Shown in pieces: positions 27,133 through 35,256 of a stretch of DNA of 64,000 nucleotides (the stretch's first letter is position 1; each line of letters opens with the position of its first letter). A model generated the notes under the pieces. The model ran no database searches. It had not been told where the DNA came from and saw only the letters and a program-made list of their open reading frames with translations. The translations under genes and the position numbers were made by a program. This DNA comes from an uncultured Alphaproteobacteria bacterium (GTDB lineage: Bacteria; Pseudomonadota; Alphaproteobacteria; HIMB59; GCA-002718135): the NCBI GenBank assembly GCA_902577425.1, contig CACGZD010000002.1:62001-126000 (forward strand), written 5' to 3'.

Positions 27133-28179
27133 ATGAATAAAATGGATCTCATAAATAAAGAAAAAATTGATAATAAAGCCATATTTTATTGGCTACTATC
27201 ACTAACTATAATTACTTTTTTAATGATTTTAATTGGTGGTTTAACAAGATTGACGGACTCTGGACTTTCTATGGTTGATTGGAGGCCTATTCTTGGAACT
27301 ATACCACCATTAACTAACGAAGATTGGATTGCAGTTTTTAATCAATATAAAGATTCTCCTGAATTTAAAATAGTAAATAAAAACATGGGACTGAATGACT
27401 TTAAGTATATTTTTTGGTGGGAATGGTTTCATAGATTTTTTGCAAGATTTTTAGGTTTGGTATTCATTATTCCTTTAATTATTTTTATGTTTCAAAAAAA
27501 AATCTCAAAAAAACTTTTTTTTAGCTTGGTAATTTTGTTTTGTTTTGGACTATTTCAAGCAGTAGTGGGTTGGTGGATGGTAAAAAGTGGTCTAACTGAC
27601 AATCCTTATGTTAGTTCTTATAGGCTAGCATTTCATTTAACCAATGCAGTAATTATCTTATCTATTTTATTGTGGTTAACTTTAGATGCATATTACTTTC
27701 AGTCAACTAATTTTCTGCCCAAAAATAAAATGCAAAATTTTATCCTAATGCTAATTTGTTTAATTTTTGTAACTATTATATCTGGTGCTTTTATGGCAGG
27801 ATCTCATGCAGGACAGTCTTTTAATACTTTTCCATATATGAATGACCAATTAATACCCGAAGGTTATTTTATCAAAGAGTATGGATATAAAAATTTCTTT
27901 GAAAATGTAGTAACTATAAACTTTAATCATAGGTGGTTAGCGACAATAACTTTTACGATTATTATATTTTTTTTGATTTATAATTTTTTAACAAAAAAGT
28001 TTCATCGTTACAATTTTCATATGTTGATCATTTTTTTGCTTGCTATATTGCAGTTTTTGTTAGGAATTTTAACACTTTTATCAAATGTAGAAGTAATTTT
28101 AGCAAGTTTACATCAAGTCAACTCAATGCTATTACTTGCTTCAATTATATTTTTTTATCATTCTATTAAAAAACAATGA
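27133..28179 (+). CDS. ctaA: Heme A synthase (CtaA/COX15)
   Basis: Membrane monooxygenase that converts heme O to heme A for aa3-type cytochrome oxidase. There are eight predicted membrane helices. The four conserved heme-ligand histidines are seen in W-E-W-F-H-R-F-F-A-R, Y-R-L-A-F-H-L-T-N-A, N-F-N-H-R-W-L-A and L-A-S-L-H-Q-V-N-S-M. The family hallmark LIGGLTRLTDSGLSMVDWRP and GAFMAGSHAGQSFNTFPYM are also present. The 348 residues match the alphaproteobacterial and mitochondrial type. It overlaps the following exported protein by four bases. The 116 bases before it hold the marR operator and A/T-rich sequence with a TATACT hexamer at 27109-27114. Confidence 0.95.
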   Translation: MNKMDLINKEKIDNKAIFYWLLSLTIITFLMILIGGLTRLTDSGLSMVDWRPILGTIPPLTNEDWIAVFNQYKDSPEFKIVNKNMGLNDFKYIFWWEWFHRFFARFLGLVFIIPLIIFMFQKKISKKLFFSLVILFCFGLFQAVVGWWMVKSGLTDNPYVSSYRLAFHLTNAVIILSILLWLTLDAYYFQSTNFLPKNKMQNFILMLICLIFVTIISGAFMAGSHAGQSFNTFPYMNDQLIPEGYFIKEYGYKNFFENVVTINFNHRWLATITFTIIIFFLIYNFLTKKFHRYNFHMLIIFLLAILQFLLGILTLLSNVEVILASLHQVNSMLLLASIIFFYHSIKKQ

Positions 28180-28853
28180 AAATAATAACTGTTTTATTAA
28201 TATCTTTTTTATCTTTTACAGTTCACAGTTTTCCATTGCCGAAAGAAAATAAAGCAACATATGATGTAATTAGAAAAAATAAAGTTATTGGTAGTATTGA
28301 AACTACTTTTAACAATCAAGATTCAATATTAGAAATTACTACTGTTGTAGATATTGAAGTTAAGGTGCTTTTTGTAACTGCGTATGAATTTTACCAAACT
28401 TCTAAAGAAACTTGGGTAGATAATGAATTTATTAAAATTGAAGGTTATGCTGATTTTGAAGATGAAAGAGAATATTTTATCAAAGGTGAAGATGTGGATA
28501 ATATTTTTTTAGCTTCTGGCATGGATGGAGAATTAAAACTAGATAAATCAATTTTACCTTTAAATTATTGGAATAAGGAGATTTTGAAACAAAACAAAAT
28601 TTTTGATACTCAAAAAGGTATTGTTAGGGAAATTCAAGTTACAAAACTAAAAGATGAAGAAATAAAGATTAATGATAAAAAAATCGTAGCAGAAAAGTAT
28701 TTATTAAATGCAACAACTCATCCAAAAGATAAGGGGCCATTCCCAGAATATACTTTATGGTATGCAAAAAATGAAGAATTATTAAAATTTAGATTTATAA
28801 ATTGGAAAGATAAAAAAGAAGTAATCACTATTAGAAATAATTGGGATCAATAA
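28176..28853 (+). CDS. Exported protein, DUF6134-like
   Basis: A 225-residue protein with a signal peptide (MKIITVLLISFLSFTVHSFP) and a predominantly beta-strand mature part. The opening Y-D-V-I-R-K-N-K-V-I-G-S-I-E resembles the start of DUF6134 proteins. The later ATTHPKDKGPFPEYTLWYAK followed by E-E-L-L-K-F-R-F is the kind of motif found in that family and in other periplasmic lipid-binding-like barrels. The molecular function is unknown. It overlaps ctaA by four bases and its TAA is immediately followed by the TTG start of the SDR gene, so the three genes form one operon. Confidence 0.65.
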   Translation: MKIITVLLISFLSFTVHSFPLPKENKATYDVIRKNKVIGSIETTFNNQDSILEITTVVDIEVKVLFVTAYEFYQTSKETWVDNEFIKIEGYADFEDEREYFIKGEDVDNIFLASGMDGELKLDKSILPLNYWNKEILKQNKIFDTQKGIVREIQVTKLKDEEIKINDKKIVAEKYLLNATTHPKDKGPFPEYTLWYAKNEELLKFRFINWKDKKEVITIRNNWDQ

Positions 28854-29609
28854 TTGAAAACTGTATGGATTTCAGGCGCCTCAACGGGAATAGGCTTTGC
28901 AACTGCAAAAAAATTTTTAGATAACAAATGGAAGGTTATAATTTCATCTAGTAATTATGAAAAACTAATATTAGCCAAAAAAGAATTGCTAAAATCTGAG
29001 AATAAAGAATTATATTCTTACAAATGTGATATCTCAGATAGAAATCAAGTTACTAAAACTGTTAACCAAATTACAAAAGAAATAGGAAATATCAATCTAG
29101 CTATTTTAAATGCAGCGGCATATACACCAAATAAAGAACAGGTTTTTTCAATTCAAAATTTTGAAAAATTAATAGATGTCAATCTTAAAGGAACTTTATT
29201 TTGTATTGAAAGCCTAATTAATAATATGAAAAATAATCAAAATCACATTGCTATAATGGCTTCTCCAGTAGGGTATAGAGGATTGCCTACAGGTGCTGCT
29301 TATGGATTAACAAAAGCTGGATTAATAAATTTAGCTGAAAGTCTTTTTTTTGATCTCAAAAAGAAAAAAATAAAAATAAGTCTTATAAACCCAGGATTTA
29401 TAGAATCAGAATTAACAAAATTAAATTCTTTTCCTATGCCTTTTCTTAAATCTGCAGACTATGCTGCTGAAAAAATATATATAGGTCTAACTGGTAAATA
29501 CAAATTCGAAATTTTTTTTCCATGGTTTTTTATAATCATTTTAAAACTATTCAGGATACTACCTTATAAATTATATTTTTTCTTAATAAGTAAATTTACA
29601 AAATTATAA
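28854..29609 (+). CDS. Short-chain dehydrogenase/reductase
   Basis: Rossmann-fold oxidoreductase of the classical SDR type; the substrate is unknown. The cofactor motif T-G-x-x-x-G-I-G appears as S-G-A-S-T-G-I-G-F-A-T-A. The N-N-A-G position reads LAILNAAAYT, the catalytic Ser region is I-A-I-M-A-S-P-V-G, and the active-site Y-x-x-x-K is in GAAYGLTKAGLINLAESL. The first in-frame start is a TTG directly after the preceding TAA, and it places the Rossmann motif at the expected distance, so I accept TTG. The C-terminal 45 residues are hydrophobic (FEIFFPWFFIIILKLFRILP), which suggests membrane association. Members with such tails often act on lipids. Confidence 0.88.
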   Translation: MKTVWISGASTGIGFATAKKFLDNKWKVIISSSNYEKLILAKKELLKSENKELYSYKCDISDRNQVTKTVNQITKEIGNINLAILNAAAYTPNKEQVFSIQNFEKLIDVNLKGTLFCIESLINNMKNNQNHIAIMASPVGYRGLPTGAAYGLTKAGLINLAESLFFDLKKKKIKISLINPGFIESELTKLNSFPMPFLKSADYAAEKIYIGLTGKYKFEIFFPWFFIIILKLFRILPYKLYFFLISKFTKL

Positions 29610-29618
29610 AATTTTAAT

Positions 29619-30665
29619 TTATATTTCTCCCACATAAATTCCTAAACCTTGAGCAACTTTAATTAGAGGATCACTGACATTTATTGTTTTTGATTGCCCT
29701 GCTATTGAATCTAAATCTATATCTGTAACACCTCTATTTTTCCATACAACTATTCTATTAAATTTTTCTTTTGCAATTAAATCAACTGCATAAACTCCAA
29801 AAGCACTAGCTATTAATCTATCTCGATGAGTAGGTTGAGCCCCTCTCTGAACATGACCTAATACAGTCACTCTAGTTTCTGAGTCTGTTAGTTTATAAAT
29901 TTCATCACCTAAATAAGTACCTATTCCACCTAAACGAACTTGTCCGTCTACAAATTTTACTGTAGCTTTTGAGCCATCTTCTTTTTTTACTGCTTCAGCA
30001 ACAACAATTAGAGCATGATTTCTTCCTTGGGTGCGAATATTATCTATATGATCTGCAATCTTTTTTAATGAATAAGGTATTTCAGGAATTAAAATGACAT
30101 CAGCGCCTCCAGCTATACCTGAATTTAAAGCGATATGTCCAGCGTCTCTTCCCATTACTTCTAAAATCATTGCTCTACGGTGACTTGCCGCAGTAGGCTG
30201 TAACATATCTAAAGCATTAGTAGCAACATCAACTGCTGTATCATACCCAATTGAAAGATCATTATCCTTAACATCATTATCGATAGTTTTTGGTATGCCT
30301 ACAAAATTTATACCTCCTTTTTTAGTTAATTTTTGAAGTATTTTCATACTACCATCTCCACCAATTCCAATTAAAGCATCAAGTTCCAATTTTTTAAAAC
30401 CTTCTAGAACTTTTTCTTCAGAAGCGTTCCCTTTATTATTAGTTCCCAAGAACGTTCCTCCCATTCTCATTAGATTACCATCAAAATGTTTAGTCGTTAA
30501 TTCTATAACATCCATAGGGTTTTTTTGTAATCCTAAGGTTCCATCTCTAATTCCAAAAACTTTCCACTGATACTCATTTATTGCTCTTAAGGTTGCAGCT
30601 CTAACTACTGCGTTTAAACCACCACAATCTCCACCACTAGTCAAAATACCTATTTTTTTTACCAT
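29619..30665 (-). CDS. 6-phosphofructokinase (group III type)
   Basis: Phosphorylates fructose 6-phosphate. The N-terminal GILTSGGDCGGLNAVVRAAT, I-G-I-G-G-D-G-S, G-I-P-K-T-I-D-N-D and E-V-M-G-R-D-A-G-H blocks are diagnostic. Donor choice in this family depends on two positions (104 and 124 in E. coli numbering). PPi enzymes have Asp and Lys; classical ATP enzymes have Gly and Gly. Here they are Gly (G-G-D-G-S, about residue 105) and Lys (P-K-T-I-D-N-D, about 126), the combination known for ATP-using group III enzymes. The 348 residues fit that group. With pyruvate kinase in the same window it supports glycolysis through the Embden-Meyerhof route. Confidence 0.92.
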   Translation of the reverse strand: MVKKIGILTSGGDCGGLNAVVRAATLRAINEYQWKVFGIRDGTLGLQKNPMDVIELTTKHFDGNLMRMGGTFLGTNNKGNASEEKVLEGFKKLELDALIGIGGDGSMKILQKLTKKGGINFVGIPKTIDNDVKDNDLSIGYDTAVDVATNALDMLQPTAASHRRAMILEVMGRDAGHIALNSGIAGGADVILIPEIPYSLKKIADHIDNIRTQGRNHALIVVAEAVKKEDGSKATVKFVDGQVRLGGIGTYLGDEIYKLTDSETRVTVLGHVQRGAQPTHRDRLIASAFGVYAVDLIAKEKFNRIVVWKNRGVTDIDLDSIAGQSKTINVSDPLIKVAQGLGIYVGEI

Positions 30666-30673
30666 AAGGGGGT

Positions 30674-30679
30674 ATTATA
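30674..30679 (-). promoter_or_regulatory. Candidate -10 element of the phosphofructokinase gene
   Basis: Perfect TATAAT on the minus strand ending nine bases before the ATG. No convincing -35 hexamer is found at 16-18 bases. If used, the transcript would begin at or within a few bases of the start codon, i.e. be almost leaderless. A/T-rich sequence makes such matches common, hence low confidence. Confidence 0.25.
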
Positions 30680-30726
30680 CTATGTAGTAATTTAAAAAAA
30701 TATTTTTTGCAGTTAATTTTCAAAAA

Positions 30727-30924
30727 ATGACAGAAAATCGATTAATTGACCAACTAAAAGAACTGGAGCAAGAACATCGTGATTTAGATGAGGTTCTCAT
30801 ACAGCTTCAAGAAAAACAAACTATCGATTTCCAGCAAATTCAAAGGTTAAAAAAAAGAAAACTAATTCTTAAAGATAAGATAATTTTTCTAAAAAATAAA
30901 ATTGAACCTGATATTATTGCGTAA
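30727..30924 (+). CDS. DUF465 / YdcH-like small protein
   Basis: A 65-residue charged helical-hairpin protein of the DUF465 family. It has the full family pattern: L-E-Q-E-H-R-D-L-D-E-V-L near the N-terminus, then D-F-Q-Q-I-Q-R-L-K-K-R-K-L-I-L-K-D-K-I, and the ending E-P-D-I-I-A. The function is unknown. It is divergent from the phosphofructokinase gene with 61 bases between starts, and its 3' end overlaps COQ9 tail to tail by 11 bases. Confidence 0.92.
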   Translation: MTENRLIDQLKELEQEHRDLDEVLIQLQEKQTIDFQQIQRLKKRKLILKDKIIFLKNKIEPDIIA

Positions 30925-31549
30925 ATGAAGAGAAATATTTTTTAAATTTTATTGATTTTAATAAAAATTCTGAAAAATTTTTAGTTTTGTTTTTTAATTT
31001 GGGAATTAATGAAACTTTTTTTAAATTTTTTTCTAAAAAATTAACAGTTTCTTGATAATTATCATTGTTTATGAAGTGGGAAATAGTAGAAGTATAAATT
31101 GTAGCCAAAATCATCCTTTTAGAATAGAAATTAAAATCAGTTGAATTATCACCTGCAAGAAACCAAATTTGATCAACTGTTTTATATAAATTTTTGTAAG
31201 CAATTCTATAATTAAATGGAAGCAATAAATGTATAAAAGTTTTTTTTACTAATATTTTTTCTTTCAACATTATACTAAGTCTCAATTTAACTAATTCTCT
31301 TACTCTTTCATGAGTTCTTAAACGAATTAAATTTATTTTTTTTGAATTTTTTGTCATTTTGAGATTTATTTCTTCCAAATACATATCAATTAAAGTTTTA
31401 TAACCTTCAGGAAACAAAGCATTAATCTCTTCATTACTAAACTTAGATGTTTTAGAATAATTAAAAAAAAGTTGATCATTCCAACCATCCTTGATTACTA
31501 AGGCTTTAATATCTTTTAATATTTTGTTTCTAGTTAGAATTAGGCTCAT
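30914..31549 (-). CDS. COQ9-family ubiquinone biosynthesis protein
   Basis: Homologue of COQ9, a lipid-binding helper of COQ7 in ubiquinone synthesis; bacterial members are annotated as rpsU-divergently transcribed protein. The TetR-like helical fold shows as GWNDQLFFNYSKTSKFSNEE followed by N-A-L-F-P-E-G, then IRLRTHERVRELVKLRLSIM, and the C-terminal lipid-binding block K-T-V-D-Q-I-W-F-L-A-G-D-N-S-T-D-F-N-F-Y followed by KRMILATIYTSTISHFIN. The length of 211 is normal. It overlaps def by 20 bases, and def in turn is divergent from rpsU, which preserves the classic rpsU/COQ9 proximity with one gene inserted. Confidence 0.9.
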   Translation of the reverse strand: MSLILTRNKILKDIKALVIKDGWNDQLFFNYSKTSKFSNEEINALFPEGYKTLIDMYLEEINLKMTKNSKKINLIRLRTHERVRELVKLRLSIMLKEKILVKKTFIHLLLPFNYRIAYKNLYKTVDQIWFLAGDNSTDFNFYSKRMILATIYTSTISHFINNDNYQETVNFLEKNLKKVSLIPKLKNKTKNFSEFLLKSIKFKKYFSSFTQ

Positions 31550-32093
31550 TATTATCTTTCTTATCTTTATTTTGATTTTTCCAAAAATCTTCTATTTCTT
31601 CAGAAAATCCAAATGCTTTTTCATCAACTAAGCGACTTGTATACAAAATTCCCATTAAATGATCATACTCATGTTGAACAACTCTTGCTTCTAAACCCTC
31701 AGCTTCTTTTTTTATAATATTGCCATTCATATCAAGCCCTTCATATTTAATCTTTTTATAGCGCTTCACTAGGCCCAACATACCTGGGATAGATAAGCAT
31801 CCTTCCCATTGTTCATCAGTTTCATTTGTAATTTTGCTTATTTTTGGATTAATTAAAGCTGTAATTTTTATTTCATTATTTTCATCACCATCTTCATTAA
31901 AAGTTCTAAAAATCATAATTTGTTTATTTATATAAACTTGAGGGGCAGCTAATCCTATTCCTTTTGCGTCTATCATCGTCTCAGACATATCATATATAAT
32001 TTTTTTGATTTCATTATCTGGAATATTTTGTACAGGATTAGTTTTTTCCAATAAAATTGGATGACCCAAGCGAGAAATTTTAAGAATTGACAT
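31530..32093 (-). CDS. def: Peptide deformylase
   Basis: Removes the formyl group from the N-terminal methionine of new proteins. All three motifs are present: G-I-G-L-A-A-P-Q-V-Y (motif 1), E-G-C-L-S-I-P-G (motif 2 with the metal Cys) and V-V-Q-H-E-Y-D-H-L (motif 3, H-E-x-x-H with catalytic Glu). The 187 residues are normal with a short C-terminal Asn/Lys-rich tail that overlaps the COQ9 gene by 20 bases. No fmt gene lies beside it, unlike the common def-fmt arrangement. Confidence 0.96.
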   Translation of the reverse strand: MSILKISRLGHPILLEKTNPVQNIPDNEIKKIIYDMSETMIDAKGIGLAAPQVYINKQIMIFRTFNEDGDENNEIKITALINPKISKITNETDEQWEGCLSIPGMLGLVKRYKKIKYEGLDMNGNIIKKEAEGLEARVVQHEYDHLMGILYTSRLVDEKAFGFSEEIEDFWKNQNKDKKDNNEPNSN

Positions 32094-32156
32094 AAGTTCT
32101 TATATAAAACCTAGGATTTATTTTAAATAAATAAATTTGAATATTTGCAAAAAATA

Positions 32157-32197
32157 TAACATTATGTTACATAGCTGGCGTTTTTCATTAAATGAAA
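32157..32197. promoter_or_regulatory. Two short inverted repeats upstream of rpsU
   Basis: In the 111-base def/rpsU gap there are two perfect palindromes: TAACAT-T-ATGTTA at 32157-32169 and TTTCATT-A-AATGAAA at 32183-32197. The second lies seven bases before the rpsU ATG, where a ribosome binding site would be expected, so a weak RNA hairpin there could tune translation. In such A/T-rich DNA short palindromes arise by chance, so this is only suggestive. Confidence 0.3.
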
Positions 32198-32204
32198 GAG
32201 ACAT

Positions 32205-32405
32205 ATGACCTTAACTGTAAATGTAAAAGATAACAATATTGAACAAGCTCTTAGAAGCATGAAAAAAAAACTTCAAAGAGAGGGTTTGTTTAAAGAAATG
32301 AAATTAAGAAAACATTATGAAAAACCTTCTTTAAAAAGAGCAAGGGAAAAAGAAGAAAATATAAGAAGAGCAAGAAAAACTGCTAGACAAAGACTTAACG
32401 ATTAA
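32205..32405 (+). CDS. rpsU: 30S ribosomal protein S21
   Basis: Small basic ribosomal protein involved in initiation. The sequence starts [20 protein letters not shown], then [22 protein letters not shown], which matches S21 closely, with the Arg/Lys-rich tail ending K-T-A-R-Q-R-L-N-D. Length (66) is normal. It stands alone on the plus strand between def and pntB, one base from the pntB stop codon. Confidence 0.96.
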   Translation: MTLTVNVKDNNIEQALRSMKKKLQREGLFKEMKLRKHYEKPSLKRAREKEENIRRARKTARQRLND

Positions 32406-32406
32406 A

Positions 32407-33798
32407 TTAATTTAAAGCTTTAACTATACCCTCACACATTTTTTTAGCATCACCAAAAAGCATAGTTGTATTATCTCTATAGAATAGCTCATTATCTACT
32501 CCCGAATAACCAGTTGCCATAGATCTTTTGATAAAAAGAACTGTTCCAGATTTTTCAACGTCTAATATAGGCATACCATAGATAGGTGAAGTTTGGTCAG
32601 TTTTTGCTGCTGGGTTGGTTACATCATTTGCACCTATAACAAAAGATACTTCAGTCATTGGAAAATCATGGTTTATTTCATCTAATTCTAAAACCTCTTC
32701 ATAAGGTACATTAGCTTCAGCTAATAAAACATTCATATGACCAGGCATCCTGCCTGCTACTGGATGTATAGCATATCTAACATTAATTCCTTCTTTTTTT
32801 AAAATGTCACCCATTTCTCTAAGGGCATGTTGAGCCTGAGCAACAGCCATACCATATCCAGGCACAATAATTACAGAGTCTGCATTTTTTAAAATATATG
32901 CAGCATCTTCTGCATTTCCTTGTTTAACAACTTTATCTGAATTATCTCCTTTTACTGCTCCTGATTGCTCCCCTCCAAAACCTCCAAGTACTACACTAAT
33001 TATTGAGCGATTCATTCCCTTACTCATTATGTAACTCAAAATAGCTCCAGAAGCTCCAACTAAAGCTCCAGTTATAATTAATAAGTTATTAGATAGTGTA
33101 AATCCAATACCGCATGCAGCCCATCCAGAATAGGAATTTAACATTGAAATTACTACTGGCATATCAGCTCCACCTATAGGAATTACAACTAAAAAACCTA
33201 AAATAATTGAAACTATTACAATTGACCAAAAAATACTTGGCGATTGATCTATAACAAAGAAAACAATTAATAAAATAATGAATAAAAATATTATTGCATT
33301 AATTGAATGTTGAAATTTAAAAACTATAGGTTGGCCAGATATTGTGCCTTGAAGCTTTCCAAAAGCCAGTATAGATCCTGAAAAAGTTATAGCTCCAACA
33401 AAAGTTCCTATACTCATTTCTATAAGACTGCTTGATGCTATATAACCTTTTTCTCCTATATTAAATGAAACAGGATCATAAAATGCTGCAGCAGCAACAA
33501 AAACAGCTGCTAAACCGACTAAACTATGAAATGCAGCAACTAATTGCGGTAATGCAGTCATTTCAATTTTAAGAGCTATAAATGTTCCTATTAATCCTCC
33601 TACTAAAACTGCAGCACCTATTTCTGTATAACTTAAAACACTTTTAAACATCAAAGTGGTGATTATTGCTATTACCATTCCTGCAATCCCAAATATATTT
33701 CCTCTACGAGATGATTCTGGATGAGAAAGACCTCTTAAAGCAAAAATGAAAAGTAATGCTGAGACTAAATATAAAATTGCTACTAAATTATTAGACAT
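32407..33798 (-). CDS. pntB: NAD(P) transhydrogenase subunit beta
   Basis: Proton-translocating transhydrogenase, NADP-binding and part of the membrane domain. The N-terminal half has about nine membrane helices (NLVAILYLVSALLFIFALRG through ISVVLGGFGG). The C-terminal domain III binds NADP with V-I-I-V-P-G-Y-G-M-A-V-A-Q-A-Q, YAIHPVAGRMPGHMNVLLAE and VIGANDVTNPAAKTDQTSPI. It makes NADPH from NADH using the proton gradient. The 463 residues are normal. It shares one base with pntAB and ends the transcript. Confidence 0.97.
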   Translation of the reverse strand: MSNNLVAILYLVSALLFIFALRGLSHPESSRRGNIFGIAGMVIAIITTLMFKSVLSYTEIGAAVLVGGLIGTFIALKIEMTALPQLVAAFHSLVGLAAVFVAAAAFYDPVSFNIGEKGYIASSSLIEMSIGTFVGAITFSGSILAFGKLQGTISGQPIVFKFQHSINAIIFLFIILLIVFFVIDQSPSIFWSIVIVSIILGFLVVIPIGGADMPVVISMLNSYSGWAACGIGFTLSNNLLIITGALVGASGAILSYIMSKGMNRSIISVVLGGFGGEQSGAVKGDNSDKVVKQGNAEDAAYILKNADSVIIVPGYGMAVAQAQHALREMGDILKKEGINVRYAIHPVAGRMPGHMNVLLAEANVPYEEVLELDEINHDFPMTEVSFVIGANDVTNPAAKTDQTSPIYGMPILDVEKSGTVLFIKRSMATGYSGVDNELFYRDNTTMLFGDAKKMCEGIVKALN

Positions 33799-34121
33799 TA
33801 ATTTTCTTTTTTTATTTTATTTTTTTTCTTAAACATTGATAGCATTCTATAAGTAACAATAAACCCACCAAAAATATTGATAGAAGCAAGGGTTACTGCA
33901 ATTATTCCAAAAATTTTTGAAATATCAAAACCTACAGGACCAGCAGCTAATATTGCTCCAACAATAATTACACTTGAAATAGCATTAGTAACTCCCATTA
34001 ATGGACTATGTAGAGCAGGAGTAACTGACCAAACAACATAATATCCTATAATACAGGCAAGAAAAAATACTGTTAAACCTATAACAAAAACATCATTACT
34101 ATGAGCGACTATGGTATCCAT
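33798..34121 (-). CDS. pntAB: NAD(P) transhydrogenase subunit alpha, part 2 (membrane)
   Basis: Small membrane component of the three-gene transhydrogenase found in alphaproteobacteria, equivalent to the C-terminal helices of E. coli PntA. It has three hydrophobic segments ([36 protein letters not shown] and [20 protein letters not shown]) plus the conserved [11 protein letters not shown]. Length 107. It starts one base after pntAA and shares one base with pntB. Confidence 0.95.
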   Translation of the reverse strand: MDTIVAHSNDVFVIGLTVFFLACIIGYYVVWSVTPALHSPLMGVTNAISSVIIVGAILAAGPVGFDISKIFGIIAVTLASINIFGGFIVTYRMLSMFKKKNKIKKEN

Positions 34122-34122
34122 A

Positions 34123-35244
34123 TTATTTAAAATTTTCTAATTTTATATCACCTTCATGAGATAAAATTACTGAGTTCATTATTTCATCATTCCAATCAAT
34201 TTTGATTTTTTTTTCATCTTGATTAATTAAAATATTTAAAAAATTAACAATATTTTTTGCGTACAATGAAGAAGCATCCTTTGCTACTCTTCCGGGTACA
34301 TTAGTATATCCTAAAATTTGAACACCTTTGTGATTTACAATTTCTCCAATTTTACTAAGAGGGCAGTTTCCACCTGACTCCACTGCTAAATCAACAATTA
34401 TGGATCCATTGGCCATAGATTCCACCATTTTTTCTGTAACTAAAATGGGAGCTTTTTTCCCAGGTATTAAAGCAGTACAAATAATGATATCCTGTTTGGA
34501 AATAGTTTCTGCAATTAAAAGAGATTGCTTTTCTTTATATTCTTTGCTCATTTCTTTTGCATATCCTTCCGAAGTTTCAGATTGTTTTGACTCTTCATCT
34601 TCAACCATAATAAATTTTGCACCTAAACTTTCTACCTGCTCTTTCGTTGCACTTCTGACATCAGTAGCAGAAACAACTGCTCCTAATCTTTTTGCTGTTG
34701 CTATAGCTTGCAAACCCGCTACACCAACACCTAAAATCATTACTTTTGCTGGATTAACTCTTCCAGCAGCTGTCATCATCATTGGAAAAGCTTTTTTAAA
34801 CTTTTCAGCAGCATCAATTACAGCTTTATATCCAGCTAAATTAGCTTGAGAAGAAAGAACATCCATGCTTTGAGCTCTACTAATACGAGGAATTAATTCC
34901 ATACAACAAGAGGTAATTTTGTTTTCTTTTAATGCTTCAAAATGACTTTTATTTTCATAAGGGTTCAAAAGCCCTATTAATATAGCACCAGGTTTCATAT
35001 TTTTAATATCTTGTTTACTTGGTATTTTCACACAAAGACAAATATCTGCATTAAGACATTCAGCTCGATTAACAATTCTTGCATTAGCTAGTTTATATAA
35101 TTCATCATCATATCCAGATAGAATTCCTGCACCAGCTTCTATTAAAATTTCTGCTTTAAATCTTTCTAATAACTTAATTGAATCAGGAGTAGAAGCAACT
35201 CTTTGTTCGTTTACATCATTCTCCTTTAAGATTGAAATTTGCAC
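34123..35244 (-). CDS. pntAA: NAD(P) transhydrogenase subunit alpha, part 1 (NAD-binding)
   Basis: Soluble NAD(H)-binding domain I of the transhydrogenase. It has an alanine-dehydrogenase-like N-terminus ([20 protein letters not shown]), the RQD-loop-equivalent region around [20 protein letters not shown], the dinucleotide motif [20 protein letters not shown] followed by [10 protein letters not shown], and [18 protein letters not shown]. The 373 residues are normal for the split form. It lies 12 bases downstream of the ABC1 kinase gene, in one apparent operon with pepF at the 5' end. Confidence 0.96.
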   Translation of the reverse strand: MQISILKENDVNEQRVASTPDSIKLLERFKAEILIEAGAGILSGYDDELYKLANARIVNRAECLNADICLCVKIPSKQDIKNMKPGAILIGLLNPYENKSHFEALKENKITSCCMELIPRISRAQSMDVLSSQANLAGYKAVIDAAEKFKKAFPMMMTAAGRVNPAKVMILGVGVAGLQAIATAKRLGAVVSATDVRSATKEQVESLGAKFIMVEDEESKQSETSEGYAKEMSKEYKEKQSLLIAETISKQDIIICTALIPGKKAPILVTEKMVESMANGSIIVDLAVESGGNCPLSKIGEIVNHKGVQILGYTNVPGRVAKDASSLYAKNIVNFLNILINQDEKKIKIDWNDEIMNSVILSHEGDIKLENFK

Positions 35245-35256
35245 GCCTTCTTATAA

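Noticed and set aside
34400..34849. A 149-codon open frame on the plus strand
   Set aside because: Antisense to pntAA, whose conserved residues explain the sequence; long antisense frames are expected where stop codons are rare on the opposite strand.
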